In this document: one piece after another, positions 29,136 through 40,027 of the stretch | Position numbering within the stretch: the first letter of the stretch is position 1 | Layout of the letters: every line of letters begins with the position of its first letter | NCBI RefSeq assembly: GCF_002079055.1 | Contig: NC_047493.1 | Coordinates: 1-64,000, forward strand | Direction: 5' to 3' | DNA length: 64,000 nucleotides | Origin: Saccharomyces paradoxus | Taxonomy: Eukaryota > Ascomycota > Saccharomycetes > Saccharomycetales > Saccharomycetaceae | Translations under genes and position numbers: made by a program | Notes under the pieces: model-generated | The model's input: the letters and a program-made list of their open reading frames with translations, nothing else | What the model was told of the DNA's origin: nothing | The model's database searches: none

Positions 29136-32100
29136 TCATTCAAACTCGATATCCGAACCTAAGAAATCCAGACCACCAGTCGGATCACTTGCTGAGCTTA
29201 TCGCTGTATTGCTAGAATAGCCATCGGATGACTTAAGATCAATGGAAGTTATTTCAGGGAAAATCTCCGGAGCGGGTTGTAAGACTTGTACATTTGCTTC
29301 CTTAAACGACATGTGAGGGACATCATGAACTTTTGAAGAAGGCAGGTGAACTGCCCCAGTATCTGTACTTTCTTCCTGCCACTGTCTTAATTTACCCTTT
29401 GGTCCTTTTTCCAGGTGGGGATCTGTATTGGTATTTTTCGCAAGCAGCGGCTGGCGTACTTGACCAGCTTTCGATACTGACATGGTTGAAGATGATCCTT
29501 TTTCTTTTATATATTTTCCTGGAATTCCCTCCTTACAGCACAAATGCCTGCATTGCGTTTTGTCTTTGCAACTGTGAAAACATTCATAATTTCCATTGGA
29601 TCTTACTTGGCGGCCATTACTACCATGTGAAGAAGAATGTACGTTTGAGTGAATAGCCGCAGCAGGTTCAACCGCCTTTGGCGGCCTCTTCGCCTCATTC
29701 AAATAATCTAATATGCTGTCATCTGAAGACAGCGATTCTTCTAAGCCAACATTGTGGGAAAATCTAGATGTTTTCTCAACTTCTTCGTCACTACTACTCA
29801 CATGGAAGAGACATTTTTCTAGACTACTTAGATCTTTCCTCATATGCGATGACTTCGCGAAGAACTGGGATGCCAGATGGTCAGTGGAATATACGATTGT
29901 TTTTCCGAGTCCGGCGATCTCTTGACAATGAATGGAAAATTCAATTTTTTCTAGATTGGATGAGATATTTGCTGAAATTTTGAAGCCTCTTGGTGACTGT
30001 AGTTTATTAAGTTGAAGTCTTCTAAAGTCGACCAACTCTCCTGAGCTTTTCTCAGTTTCAATATCCAATGAGAGGTGCTGTCCATGCCAGATACTAGACT
30101 TGAATAATGCACTAATCTCAACCTTAAATGTCAGCCACAAATCCTCATTTTCCATTTTGCAATGTTCCAGTTTTGTTCTAATATTCAGACAAGGCAACAA
30201 GGAAATATCGTTTTTAATTTTTATCCCGCTTCCAATCTTGAGGTTAAGATAGTATTCAATCTGAGTGTCTGACAAATTTGCCATTTCTTCTAGATTGGTA
30301 ATTCCATGTCGTATTAGCTTTCGTACTGAAACTAGCCCAATTGTCTTCAATTGTCTAAGAACCATTGGCGTGTTTTCCCAGCAATGACCATTCAGGCTTC
30401 GCAGTAAGAACAGGGTATTTTTCAACGATGTTCCGTCACTTTTTTCAATGAATGTATCTACCATGCATTTTAGTAATCTAAAACAATGTCTAAAGACGAG
30501 GAATTTATCCTGAACAAGAGTTTGATGCAATTTGGAAGCCCCTTCGTATGATGGAAATTCTAATCCACCCAATTCATACTGAATCAAAAGAGAAACCTTT
30601 TGGCTAATTTTGTCAATTATTTGGCTCTGTTTCTTCCCAGTTAAAAATGGATATTTTAAAAGTGGAGATAAATTGATTTCTTTGAACAATTTTTTTTCAT
30701 TGTGCCTCACTCTGATAACCGAAAACTCTTCAGAGGTGGCCAGTAAATTCAACACACCTTGTAATGATAGAGTTTTATTTGCGTTAATGAATTGTTTCAT
30801 GGATTCAAATGAAATGTAATGTCGCGTCATTGCGTTACCGTACGCTGTCGATCTGTATTCCCCGTCACTCATATCAATTAGTTTTGCTTTTACTAAGGCG
30901 TCAAGCAAGTACTGACAGAATTGATTTATCTGAGAGTCTTCAACCGAGTGAAAACTAACATATTTGTTCACCTCTTGATACGCAGCCGGATTTTTCCCAA
31001 ATCTAACGTAAAAGAATGTGTTTCGTAGCCAATTTACAGCAGTTTTGACTGAAAAGACAGTTTCCAAAGACGTTTCTGCTGCCAAATGCTCGATTAAATT
31101 CAAATGCAATGAACTTTCCAAAACATCAGTGCCATGAATTAAGTTTTCATATGTTTGCTTCATTTTGGTGTCTGTCATAATTACTGCGCACCCGTGGGTT
31201 TCAAATTGAGGTCTTCCAGCCCGCCCAATCATTTGCAGTACGTCTAGGTCTGAATATTCTTGGATTTCAGAAGAGTTCCAACTTTTGGTGCCTTTGATAA
31301 TAACCAAGTAAGCCGGAAGGTTCACGCCAACTGCTAATGTTGAAGTTGAACACAATATATTTATTGAACCTGCAAGAAATTCCTTTTCAACCGCAGTACG
31401 GTCTTCTAATGAAATTCCAGCATGATGGAAAGCGATGCCTTGTTGCATGCATTCGCTTAATATTCTATCAGAGGCATGATAATTACATCTTTTCTTACTT
31501 TTCGAAGAAAAATGATTATGCAGTAAGAATTTTGCCGTCGATATGGTTGAAGCCCTGGTTGGGCAAAATATTAGTACTGGGCGATTGTCGGCATGCTTTT
31601 CGATTATTTCAATCAATTTGGAATTATATATGGCGTCTTTTTGGAAATCATTTTTGCAATTGAAGGAGTACCCATAAACATATTTGGTTAACTGAACTTG
31701 TCGGTACGATTCGTCGAAAGAAAGAATATTTGCAGGAACCTCGTTGTTGGTTTTGAGCCACAATGCGAGGTCTTCTATATTTGGAACAGTTGCGCTTAGA
31801 GCAACGAACCTAATGTTCTGACACATTGTATTCATCCTTGTCAAAATTACTTCTAAAGTTGCACCTCTTTTCTCCTTTATAGTATGAATCTCATCAACTA
31901 AGACGAGTTTGACCAATTCAAATAGTCGGCTATAATCAGACCACCGTCTTGTTAACAAATCCCATTTTTCTGGCGTCGTAATTATTATATTACATTTTTT
32001 AGCCTTTTCTGTCTCCAGGAATGAAGTATCGCTGGTGAGCATGCCGACAGAAAGATTGACGAAGGAAGGAATCCAGTTCTTGTACATCTCATAACATAGA

Positions 32101-32851
32101 GATTTGGTGGGAGCGATATATATAATTTTGGTATTATTTGAATCACTATTCATTTCTTTTATAAGACGTAAGATTGCCAATTCAAATAATACAGTTTTTC
32201 CTGATCCGGTTGGTGAAGAAATGATGCAATTTTCGTTACTTTCGTAAATACTAGGAAAAGCTTCTGATTGCATCTTATTAAATTCTGTAAATTTGAAAAC
32301 TCCTCTAAATGAATCTGGCAAGATATTCGTACCCAAACATTTATTAGGTAATTTCCTAACCGTGACCCTCTTTGGTTTTTTCGCCTCTTCACTTGGTAAC
32401 TTTTCTAAGTCATGATCAAATAATTTACTAGTAACTTGCGTATCATCTGCTGTTAATGAAAAATTATCATCGTTATCGAAGAATCGTGGACCACGACCCT
32501 CAAATATATCTTCTGTGTCATTTTCATTATCACAATCATCCAGTAAACTATTATAAGACAAACCCACTTTAAAGCTTGGTTGGCGGCTATTTTTTTTATT
32601 CCTTTTAAATGTAGCTGACTGGTCGTTGAGATCGATATCTATAAGTCCTCTGAAAGTCTAGTTCAGGAAAACCTTTTGGTTTCATTCCAACTAGATAAAA
32701 AAAGAATGAGGTAATTATGTTAGTCAAAATATTGCTGTGTCCGATATGCGTTTCGTATGAACTGAAAAAGGTATTATTAGGCTTCGTTACTACTATTTGG
32801 AGAGGGTCTATTTCTTTTCCCGGTACTGATGCAGTCAAACTTCGTTTTCAT
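29136..32851 (-). CDS. HFM1: HFM1/MER3, meiotic DNA helicase (spliced, two exons)
   Basis: Exon 1 runs 32851 to 32794, and exon 2 runs 32638 to 29136. Joined, they encode 1186 residues, against 1187 in S. cerevisiae. This Ski2-like superfamily 2 helicase of the ZMM group unwinds and stabilises joint molecules so that crossovers form. Visible are Walker A SPTGSGKT (about 161-168), DEIH, SAT (FVALSATVPN), and the late motif DVLQMIGRAGRPQ, followed by a Sec63-like domain. A cysteine-rich knuckle (CFHSCKDKTQCRHLCC) lies near the C-terminus. Exon 1 encodes MKTKFDCISTGKRNRPSPN plus one base. The intron has a weak donor and depends on the meiotic factor Mer1 in S. cerevisiae. It is divergent from RMR1 with a 274-base shared promoter. 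Confidence 0.95.
32639..32793 (-). other. HFM1 intron with non-consensus GTAGTA donor
   Basis: 155 bases. It begins GTAGTAAC instead of GTATGT, has a branch site GACTAAC at 32719-32725 (minus strand) and ends TTATAG. The reading frame closes exactly on the known protein junction (SPN-N-ID). Mer1-dependent introns have this kind of donor plus an AYACCCUY enhancer; here the nearest intronic match is ATACCTTT, one base off. Confidence 0.9.
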
Positions 32852-32974
32852 CCTTGCGACGCCTCTTTAAATCGCTAAATTTACCTTGAAGGATCCACCC
32901 TCTTCAATAAAAAGAATTCTTAATAGTCATGTTAATGGCCCGGTCTTGTCTATAATTCGCTGCAAAGTCTATAT

Positions 32975-32983
32975 ACCCGCCGA
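32975..32983 (-). promoter_or_regulatory. URS1-like element between HFM1 and RMR1
   Basis: The minus strand reads TCGGCGGGT, one base from the Ume6 site TCGGCGGCT, in the middle of the divergent promoter of two meiotic genes. Ume6 represses early meiotic genes in mitotic cells, so the location is fitting. Confidence 0.5.
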
Positions 32984-33125
32984 GCCCAACATGTATTCGT
33001 GGTACGTGATATGCTAAAATTACATTAAGGCGTAAAATAGGGAAGTATCTGAACAGGATTAATAATATATACGTAGAAGACATGGCCTATAAAAGGTTGT
33101 TTTTTGAATATCAACGGAATCAAAT

Positions 33126-33851
33126 ATGAGTGAAGAAGAAGCACATAAGATAGTGGAATTGGACGACGTAGGAGTTCAATTGGATGAGGGCGACGAAGAA
33201 GATCTTCTGGAGTATGATGATGAGCTTGCCGAGGAACAATCATCAGACGCCCATATACGCAACGTGGCAGAGAATTTGATGAAAAGCGAATTGCCTAAAG
33301 TCACTGTGAAATATAAAGATAGTACATTTCTGTTGTTTACATCAGAAGAAGAGAACGAAAGTAACCAACCCATAATATGTGAAAATGCTGCTCTTTATCA
33401 GCGCCCCATGGGGGAATTTATAGAGTCTGTTCGTAAGTTCATGGGGAACCGTTTTGGCAGGTTGGCTTTTGCTACGAAGGAGTTGGTTTTGCAATTAAAA
33501 AGCCTTGATCTGACCCTTTTCGAAGATAATGTCTACAACAACCATATTTCATTCAGCGATGTTTATACTATATTTAAGATCCTGAAGGAAAGATCGGAGT
33601 CTAATTTTGAAGCTGATATACCGACACACCTGACTATTGAATTGAGTACAAGGCCAAGGTTTGTCTCCCGGTACAACGCCTTGGTTGAGCTAACTGAAAG
33701 CTCAGCTACGCTGAAGAATATTAAACCATTTTCTAACGACGAAACGCATCCTTTAATTTTGGATGACAATGACCAATCTGTGCATCACCATACTTCAGAA
33801 GTCATTGTAATGGACATTGACGATGACGGAGGTGATGATTCTGAAGACTAA
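33126..33851 (+). CDS. RMR1: RMR1, protein needed for meiotic recombination and gene conversion
   Basis: The 241-residue protein has the same length as S. cerevisiae Rmr1, identified by reduced meiotic recombination. No catalytic domain is visible. The first 40 residues are strongly acidic (VQLDEGDEEDLLEYDDE), a central region of mixed composition follows, and the end is acidic again (VMDIDDDGGDDSED). Divergent from HFM1 and just upstream of ZIP2, it is the middle gene of a meiotic block. Assignment rests on synteny and length; the biochemical function is unknown. Confidence 0.88.
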   Translation: MSEEEAHKIVELDDVGVQLDEGDEEDLLEYDDELAEEQSSDAHIRNVAENLMKSELPKVTVKYKDSTFLLFTSEEENESNQPIICENAALYQRPMGEFIESVRKFMGNRFGRLAFATKELVLQLKSLDLTLFEDNVYNNHISFSDVYTIFKILKERSESNFEADIPTHLTIELSTRPRFVSRYNALVELTESSATLKNIKPFSNDETHPLILDDNDQSVHHHTSEVIVMDIDDDGGDDSED

Positions 33852-34320
33852 AATAGCCACACTTAACCAACACTGGTTCTTGGAGAAGGTGACTCCCAAT
33901 GATATAAATCACAAATGTCTCAACTACGGATTTCTTCTCAGGATTTTTCTTGCGGATAAGTTATTGGCTCCATATTATATTTTTAAGGTTGCCTTCTTTC
34001 TCACTTGTATATAAGCAGTTAAGTACTCTTTAGTTTTAGGTGATGCAAAGGTCTATATTCAATCTATGACAACCTTTGCCACATTTTCTAGCAAATTGTA
34101 TTATTGTTTCGTATTTCCTTTTTGGCCTTTCTTTGATTTTTTTTTTTCACCTTTGCTTTCCCGAAGGATGATTGAAAGTATCCTTTAATGGGAAGTGTAA
34201 TATATCAACCTAAAATAACGTTTCAGAGGAAGAAAGCCGCTCCGTAGTGATACATTATTGTTAAATAAGCTTGATTTATTGAATCAATCGAGACGGGCGA
34301 TAGTTCATACTACGAAAGCT
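33852..34320. other. Intergenic, RMR1 to ZIP2
   Basis: 469 bases. No gene seen. A perfect URS1 consensus match (TGGGCGGCTA, 34370-34379) lies just inside the ZIP2 coding region rather than in this promoter. Confidence 0.45.
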
Positions 34321-36433
34321 ATGATTATTGGACGCTGGGAAGTAAAGTTATCTCAATATAGCCAAGATGTGGGCGGCTATTCTGCTCTGTCAGGAAGCTT
34401 GAAAGAAAACATCAAACTGGGAAGACGAGCACAAAAATATTTGAAAGAGTTGAGAACTTTGCAACTTAAGCCACTGGAGATCGGGAGGTCTGAAAAGTGC
34501 GGCATGACCAATGGTGATAAGTATTTTTTGGACGTAATCCACATCACCTCTCAAAGAGAAAAAATGGGTATAAACGTTGACAAAACATGGAATGTGACTA
34601 ATCTTGAGAATTATAACAAAGAAGAACTGAAGTATGAGCTATTCAGGGAAAAGTTGAAAGTCGAAAAACAGGACATGTCATTTTTCAAGTGGATGAAAAG
34701 TCTTTCAGTTGAATTGTATTTTCCTCTTCAACAGACAGCGAACCACAGATTGGCAGACGGTAATATAAGGTCAGGATGGTTTAATATTCCACTTCTCAGA
34801 AAAAGTAGGCCAAGGAAAAAAATACCATATCCAAGTTTAAGACACATGCCCTCTGCCCTTGAAGTACGATACAACAGACTAACGGAGGAAAAGTTGAACT
34901 TTTGTGTCTTATTTTCTGATAAACCACTGTCAGACTGGAAGCCCCGATTTTTCGAGCAAACTTACGATAGGTTCCTTTTGCGACTAATCCCACCTGAAAA
35001 CACCCCAAAGTATAAGAGCAGGAGCAGTAAGTACGATATCAAGATTAGCCCGCAAAGCTGGGTAGTGAAAGTCCCCGAACACGATCGAGAGCTTGATATT
35101 TTTGAGGGAAGTTATGATAAACTCTTTGATGCCCATTTTAATAAACTAGAATTTTTCAAAATAAGAACGAAGAAGCTGAAAAGAAACAGGTTAGTTAAGA
35201 AGAATATTCATGGAATATGGCGTCTTGAAAAAGAAGATTTGAAGGATTTAGTATGGGATCCTCTGAAAAAAATCAGCAACCATTCTAGGGGTACAATATT
35301 TGAACATGAAACCATAAATGAAGAAGTCTATTCAATTAAACCGAAGAGGTTAACATTTCAAGAATTAGATTCCGGCTCCCTTGACCTCATTGATAATCAA
35401 AAAAAGACGTTTGGCACTATCAAGCTTGCAATGAGAATATCTAATGAAAAAAAAATTGAAGACTTTTCATTTGAAGGAAGCGAAAGAAATGATGTGACAG
35501 CTAATGAAACTCAAGAATTCCATCAAAATGATCGTCTTTCATCTGAGGGGGATATTAATACCTCGTTAGCTCCTCAAAAGAGATCTTTCATCGATAACGA
35601 ATTAATGTCTATGTTAGTCACCAAAAAAAAAAAAAAAAAAGCACAAGGGAATCCATAGCACCGGTATATCTTCCACTTCATACTTAATGAATTCGGGGAC
35701 ATATGCAAATTCTCAAATTGAAAAACCGGTCTCTAAATCTGTTTATAGTGGAGAGAAAGACTCATCATTCAATAGTTCATCAGTGAGGCATTCAATATTA
35801 GAAGAAGATATTGAAAATAAATGCATAGCCGTAAATGAAAATAAGGTGATTGAGAACCAGAAGGTAATTCAATCGTTATGTAAAAATTCTCAACTAGACC
35901 TTATCGAACAACCTTACTTTGGAGAATGCGACTTCATTATAAACCATTCAACATGTTTATACAAAATCCAAGCGAACCGATTTCTGCAACTCAGAAATAA
36001 CGGCCCGTTGTATTACGATAAGGCAGTAAACGATCTGTTAACTGAATTCCAGAGAGTTATCATTATTGTAGAATTTTCTGAAATAATACAAGATGTTGAT
36101 CCTGATCTGTTCTGGAAAATCAGACTATATTTGTTGCATTCACGTGTTGATGTTTTTTTCGTTCATGAGAATATTGATCTTTTTATTGATTGGATAAAAT
36201 ATTTCATAGCAAAGTGGGCACTTCCATATAGCAATGAGAAGGAAGAAAATATCGCAAATGCCGGTGTTCTTCTGGATTTAGGATTTAACATCCTCCTAGT
36301 ACGAAAAATTTTCCAAACATATAGTCTCCAAGAATTTTTCATGGCGATAATACGGGAAGAAAGCCAGGCTGTTGAGCTACTAACGGTTTCACAAATGACT
36401 CGCGTGAAGAGGTTATTAACTTTAGAATGGTGA
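34321..36433 (+). CDS. ZIP2: ZIP2, ZMM protein of meiotic crossover formation (frame interrupted at a poly-A run)
   Basis: Zip2 with Spo16 forms an XPF-ERCC1-like DNA-binding complex, joined by Zip4, that marks crossover sites and promotes synaptonemal complex assembly. The sequence falls into two frames: 34321-35658 (MIIGRWEVKLSQY onward) and a downstream frame whose open part extends back to the same point and ends at 36433. They meet in an uninterrupted run of 18 A (35623-35640). Taking 440 residues before the junction and 264 after it gives 704, the S. cerevisiae length, so both parts are otherwise intact. The second part holds the divergent XPF-like domain (RVIIIVEFSE and following). The break is either a homopolymer miscount or a recent mutation. 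Confidence 0.85.
34370..34379 (+). promoter_or_regulatory. URS1 consensus within the start of ZIP2
   Basis: TGGGCGGCTA fits DSGGCGGCND at all positions, 50 bases into the chosen ZIP2 reading frame. It could serve Ume6 control or be a chance match; it encodes V-G-G-Y. Confidence 0.35.
35623..35640 (+). repeat. 18-A homopolymer inside ZIP2
   Basis: Eighteen consecutive A encode a lysine run, and the reading frame of ZIP2 changes across it. It is a mutation- and error-prone tract. Confidence 0.95.
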
Positions 36434-36561
36434 ATTTCGCCAGGATCGTTACCCGGTTAAATATTCATGCTGGAGCTCTTTCTTCTGTTCGTTGGTTCCG
36501 TGATACAGTTGGTAGATTAGCCAAGGAAAATGGATTTGTTAACATAGAACTAGCCACCTAA
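36427..36561 (+). CDS. Possible 44-codon ORF overlapping the ZIP2 stop
   Basis: The ATG lies inside the last codons of ZIP2 (ATGGTGA contains the ZIP2 stop), and the frame runs 44 codons to TAA. The product starts MVNFARIVTRLNIHAG and ends GFVNIELAT, with seven basic residues spread along a likely amphipathic helix, which does not look random. I recognise no family, and no gene is known to me here in S. cerevisiae. The short intergenic space before PDE1 (314 bases) remains free. Coding status is unproven. Confidence 0.25.
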   Translation: MVNFARIVTRLNIHAGALSSVRWFRDTVGRLAKENGFVNIELAT

Positions 36562-36875
36562 TTAGTACTCACTCCAACTTTCCATACCTTGACTTTATTG
36601 AAGTATGTGTAGATCTTCTATAAACATATGTATAATATTACATCTGTCACAATTAACAACCCGAAAAAAATAGCGCACGAAAATGGGATACTGATTAAAA
36701 TGTACGTTTTAGTGGGAGTACGTAACTTGAAACTAAAAACTGCCAATAGTCAAGCCGTTACCATTTTCGAAGGAAGCTGGATCTGGAATTTATATTTTTT
36801 ACTAATTTCCGATAGAAGGTGGCTTTTTACAAGGTTTCTTCTTCATCCCTTTTTTCTTAGTAAATAGTCCTTTTT
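36562..36875. other. Intergenic before PDE1
   Basis: 314 bases. A 79-codon frame at 36628-36867 has no domain and ends nine bases before the PDE1 ATG. It is probably non-coding. Confidence 0.45.
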
Positions 36876-37985
36876 ATGGTTGTATTCGAAATAACTATAC
36901 TTGGGGCCAATGGAGGACCCACTGAATACGGAACTCAGTGCTTTATCCTTAAGCCTGCTAGAACAGAAGATCCAGAATTAATAGCCGTAGATGGCGGTGC
37001 TGGAATGTGTCAGTTACGGGAAATGTTGGTCCAAGGGCGGAATGACAATGAAGGCGATGACGAGTTTGTTCCAAGTTTCTATGAACATGATCGAGAGCCC
37101 ATAGAATTTTTTGTTGATTCCAAACTGGACATACAAAAGGGTTTATCCAAGTCTTTGCTACAATCATTAAAGAGACAGGGGGACCATTTTGAAAGCGCCA
37201 ATACAACAAAAAAAACTTATAAGGTGTTTCAGGGAATTACCGACTACTATATTACCCATCCCCATTTAGATCATATTAATGGATTAGTAGTAAACTCCCC
37301 CTCAATATACGAGCAAGAAAACAGTAAAAAGAAAACTATATGGGGATTACCGCACACTATTGACGTCTTGCAAAAGCATGTCTTTAACGACTTACTTTGG
37401 CCAGATTTAACAGCTGAACGCTCGGAAAAATTGAAGCTAAGGTGCTTGAATCCGAAGGAAGTTCAAAAGTGCACTATTTTTCCTTGGGATGTAATACCAT
37501 TCAAGGTTCATCACGGGATAGGTGTCAAAACTGGCACGCCGGTATACAGCACCTTTTATATCTTCAGAGACAGAAAAAGTAAAGACTGTATAATAGTTTG
37601 CGGAGATGTTGAACAGGACCGCAGAGAATCTGAAGAATCTTTACTCGAAGAATTTTGGTCTTACGTCGCGGAGAATATACCGCTTGTACATCTCAAGGGT
37701 ATATTAGTGGAATGTTCCTGCCCGTTGTCTTCCAAGCCTGAACAGTTGTATGGTCATCTATCTCCAATATATTTAATCAATGAATTATCCAATTTGAACA
37801 CTTTATACAACAGTAGTAAAGGATTGAGTGGATTGAATGTTATTGTTACTCACGTTAAGACAACGCCTGTTAAAAGAGATCCAAGACTAACCATACTTGA
37901 AGAGTTACGATTTTTAGCTGAGGAGAGGAACCTAGGAGACTTGAGGATATCTATTGCTCTAGAAGGCCACACTTTGTTTCTATGA
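36876..37985 (+). CDS. PDE1: PDE1, low-affinity cyclic AMP phosphodiesterase
   Basis: The 369-residue class II phosphodiesterase hydrolyses cAMP and dampens Ras/PKA signalling after glucose addition. The metal-binding signature HPHLDHINGL is at residues 128-137, in the metallo-beta-lactamase fold typical of class II enzymes, and later metal or fold motifs include FKVHHGIGVKTG, IIVCGDVEQD and GHLSPIYLI. The length is identical to S. cerevisiae Pde1. The start is the first ATG, and the gene is complete. Confidence 0.97.
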   Translation: MVVFEITILGANGGPTEYGTQCFILKPARTEDPELIAVDGGAGMCQLREMLVQGRNDNEGDDEFVPSFYEHDREPIEFFVDSKLDIQKGLSKSLLQSLKRQGDHFESANTTKKTYKVFQGITDYYITHPHLDHINGLVVNSPSIYEQENSKKKTIWGLPHTIDVLQKHVFNDLLWPDLTAERSEKLKLRCLNPKEVQKCTIFPWDVIPFKVHHGIGVKTGTPVYSTFYIFRDRKSKDCIIVCGDVEQDRRESEESLLEEFWSYVAENIPLVHLKGILVECSCPLSSKPEQLYGHLSPIYLINELSNLNTLYNSSKGLSGLNVIVTHVKTTPVKRDPRLTILEELRFLAEERNLGDLRISIALEGHTLFL

Positions 37986-38173
37986 TGTAGGTATCGTCAG
38001 TAACATGTAATACTATTTATTCTCAAACATATGTAGTTGAAAAGCCGAGTAAACCATTACCCGGAAGTCTGCAAAGTACTGGTAACAACTAATTGAACTT
38101 CTTTCTATTATACCTGATGAGTTAAATTACTTGGGTTCATTTTTGAGTTCACATTCCAAGATAAGTTCTCAGA

Positions 38174-38767
38174 ATGGAACTCCGAAATGTTTCCAGACGG
38201 ACTGATGGTGTGCTTGCCAACCAAAGGTTAGAAAGTGGCGGTGTATTGGAGGGCGAACTTCAGCAGGATGCTAGATTAACTAGACAAAGCATTTGGTTAA
38301 GCCCAAGTTTGATTGCAGAGTATATCCAGCTTCTTTTCAACTTTATTATAGGAATTATAGGTCTGTCTCTTGCTATTAAATTCATTCTGATGATAAGAAA
38401 AGATGTTAACTTAAAACTGGAGCATGAAGTTAGAGAAGCGTTAGATAAAATTGCAACTTGTAAATTAAAATACTTTAAAAACCAGTGCGAACCTCATATG
38501 AGGGTCCCAGCATTGGAAGTACGCTGTAATGAATGGTCAAAATGCATGAATGATGAAGTAATGCCTGGTTCCGATTATCAGTGGGCTAAAGCATGGGCTC
38601 GTACTCTGGCTGAGGTAATAAATGCTTTCTTTGAGGCGTTCAGTATACGATCCTTCCTTTTCATTTTGATTAGCGTCGTTGGTATAATATTTGTGACTAA
38701 TACGAGCTTTGGATCGTACAGAGTTTATCTCAATCATAAAGATACAAAACCGGTTCGCAATGCATAG
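38174..38767 (+). CDS. BRR6: BRR6, nuclear envelope protein for nuclear pore assembly and lipid homeostasis
   Basis: The 197-residue essential integral membrane protein acts with Brl1 and Apq12 in membrane fusion during nuclear pore formation. Two transmembrane helices, about residues 52-75 (IQLLFNFIIGIIGLSLAIKF) and 155-175 (SFLFILISVVGIIFV), flank the conserved lumenal domain. That domain has four cysteines at about 96, 106, 119 and 125 (CKLKYFKNQC, RCNEWSKC), the mark of the Brr6/Brl1 family. The length equals that of S. cerevisiae Brr6. Confidence 0.96.
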   Translation: MELRNVSRRTDGVLANQRLESGGVLEGELQQDARLTRQSIWLSPSLIAEYIQLLFNFIIGIIGLSLAIKFILMIRKDVNLKLEHEVREALDKIATCKLKYFKNQCEPHMRVPALEVRCNEWSKCMNDEVMPGSDYQWAKAWARTLAEVINAFFEAFSIRSFLFILISVVGIIFVTNTSFGSYRVYLNHKDTKPVRNA

Positions 38768-38863
38768 GTGTATATAATTTAATCTAATCTGCACATTTAC
38801 ATAAATATTTTAGATACCATACGCCGACGAGGGTATGCGCAGGAAAGACATAAAGGAACATTG

Positions 38864-40027
38864 TTATTTCAGCGATTTTCTCCATTCCTTAAACCCGTTC
38901 GTTAATATATGTTCTCCATTAACCAAACTTGAATACTCTTCATCATTTTCTTCAATTTCGGATAAACTCAGGTGGTTATTTTGGAAGACCAACTTAAATG
39001 CTCTTATTTGAGCATGGGGATCCTCGTCCCTTGGTATCATCTTCAAAAGCCACTCAGTAAGGAGACCATACCATTTAATGGCTTCTAAGCATGTGCTTCC
39101 CATTTGCGGATTATTGTTCTTCAATAAGACAGGTACTTCCTCCGTTGAAAATTCTTCTACAGTTTTTAGTACATAATGGTCGTCTTTGAATCCATATATG
39201 ATCCTTGGGATGCCGACCAAAAAGCATTGCAGCCAAGTTCGAAACAGCTTACGCTCAAACTTATGCGTGTCCGATACGTTCGTAACTTGCTGTGTGCACT
39301 TCAATTCAGCATAATGTTTCAAATTATCTCTACCGTTCTCTTTGAAGTCAAATATACAATCTACTTCAGCACCAAGAATTAATTTGCAGTTACCTACACC
39401 AGTTCTCACAACGCTAATGTATTCATCCCCATGCGCCACAATCCTTTTAGCCCTCTTTTCTATCACTTCACGAGGTGTATACTGCAGCGGATTAGAAAGT
39501 GTAGCCAAAGTCTCAAACTTGTAGCCTGTAAATACATTTAAATCTTGATTAATATTATGCCCCGCACCAGTAGTAGAGGATACTTTAGCTGCATTGATAG
39601 TTTCAGGCACTTCCTTGATGAAAAGTTGACCATTGAACGAAACAATACGAAGATCAACTGCATTAAAAGATGGAGAGTCAAATGCGCATGAAATTAACTT
39701 CCTCGCGATTCCTCTAAAGGTAATAATATCTGCATTGATTTTTTTCCCCTTATGCCTTTCAGAGCTTTCTATGGTCTCTAATAGTCCTCGTAAGGAACAC
39801 CTATCTTCAAAATCCTTATAATAATCCTTAAACTTCTGAAATCCCGCCGAAAGATCCAATTTCTTGTCTAATTCAGCGTCCGGGAGATAGTAGTAATTCA
39901 AATTTGTATCATCACTAACTAAGTATTCTTCATCCTTGGTTCTTGAGTAGAATCCTACTTCCTTTGGCTGCTTCAGAGCTGTTGTCGATCCTCTTTGCTT
40001 TACGAACAAATTTGCGCTAACACCCAT
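38864..40027 (-). CDS. RAI1: RAI1, RNA 5'-end pyrophosphohydrolase and decapping enzyme, Rat1 partner
   Basis: The 387-residue DXO/Rai1-family enzyme removes pyrophosphate or unmethylated caps from faulty RNA 5' ends and stabilises the nuclear exonuclease Rat1, aiding transcription termination and rRNA processing. The active-site motifs are all visible: R105 in RGIARKL, GYKFE with E172, EVD at E221/D223, and ELK at E241/K243. The length matches S. cerevisiae. It is divergent from GUS1, separated by 240 bases. Confidence 0.97.
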   Translation of the reverse strand: MGVSANLFVKQRGSTTALKQPKEVGFYSRTKDEEYLVSDDTNLNYYYLPDAELDKKLDLSAGFQKFKDYYKDFEDRCSLRGLLETIESSERHKGKKINADIITFRGIARKLISCAFDSPSFNAVDLRIVSFNGQLFIKEVPETINAAKVSSTTGAGHNINQDLNVFTGYKFETLATLSNPLQYTPREVIEKRAKRIVAHGDEYISVVRTGVGNCKLILGAEVDCIFDFKENGRDNLKHYAELKCTQQVTNVSDTHKFERKLFRTWLQCFLVGIPRIIYGFKDDHYVLKTVEEFSTEEVPVLLKNNNPQMGSTCLEAIKWYGLLTEWLLKMIPRDEDPHAQIRAFKLVFQNNHLSLSEIEENDEEYSSLVNGEHILTNGFKEWRKSLK

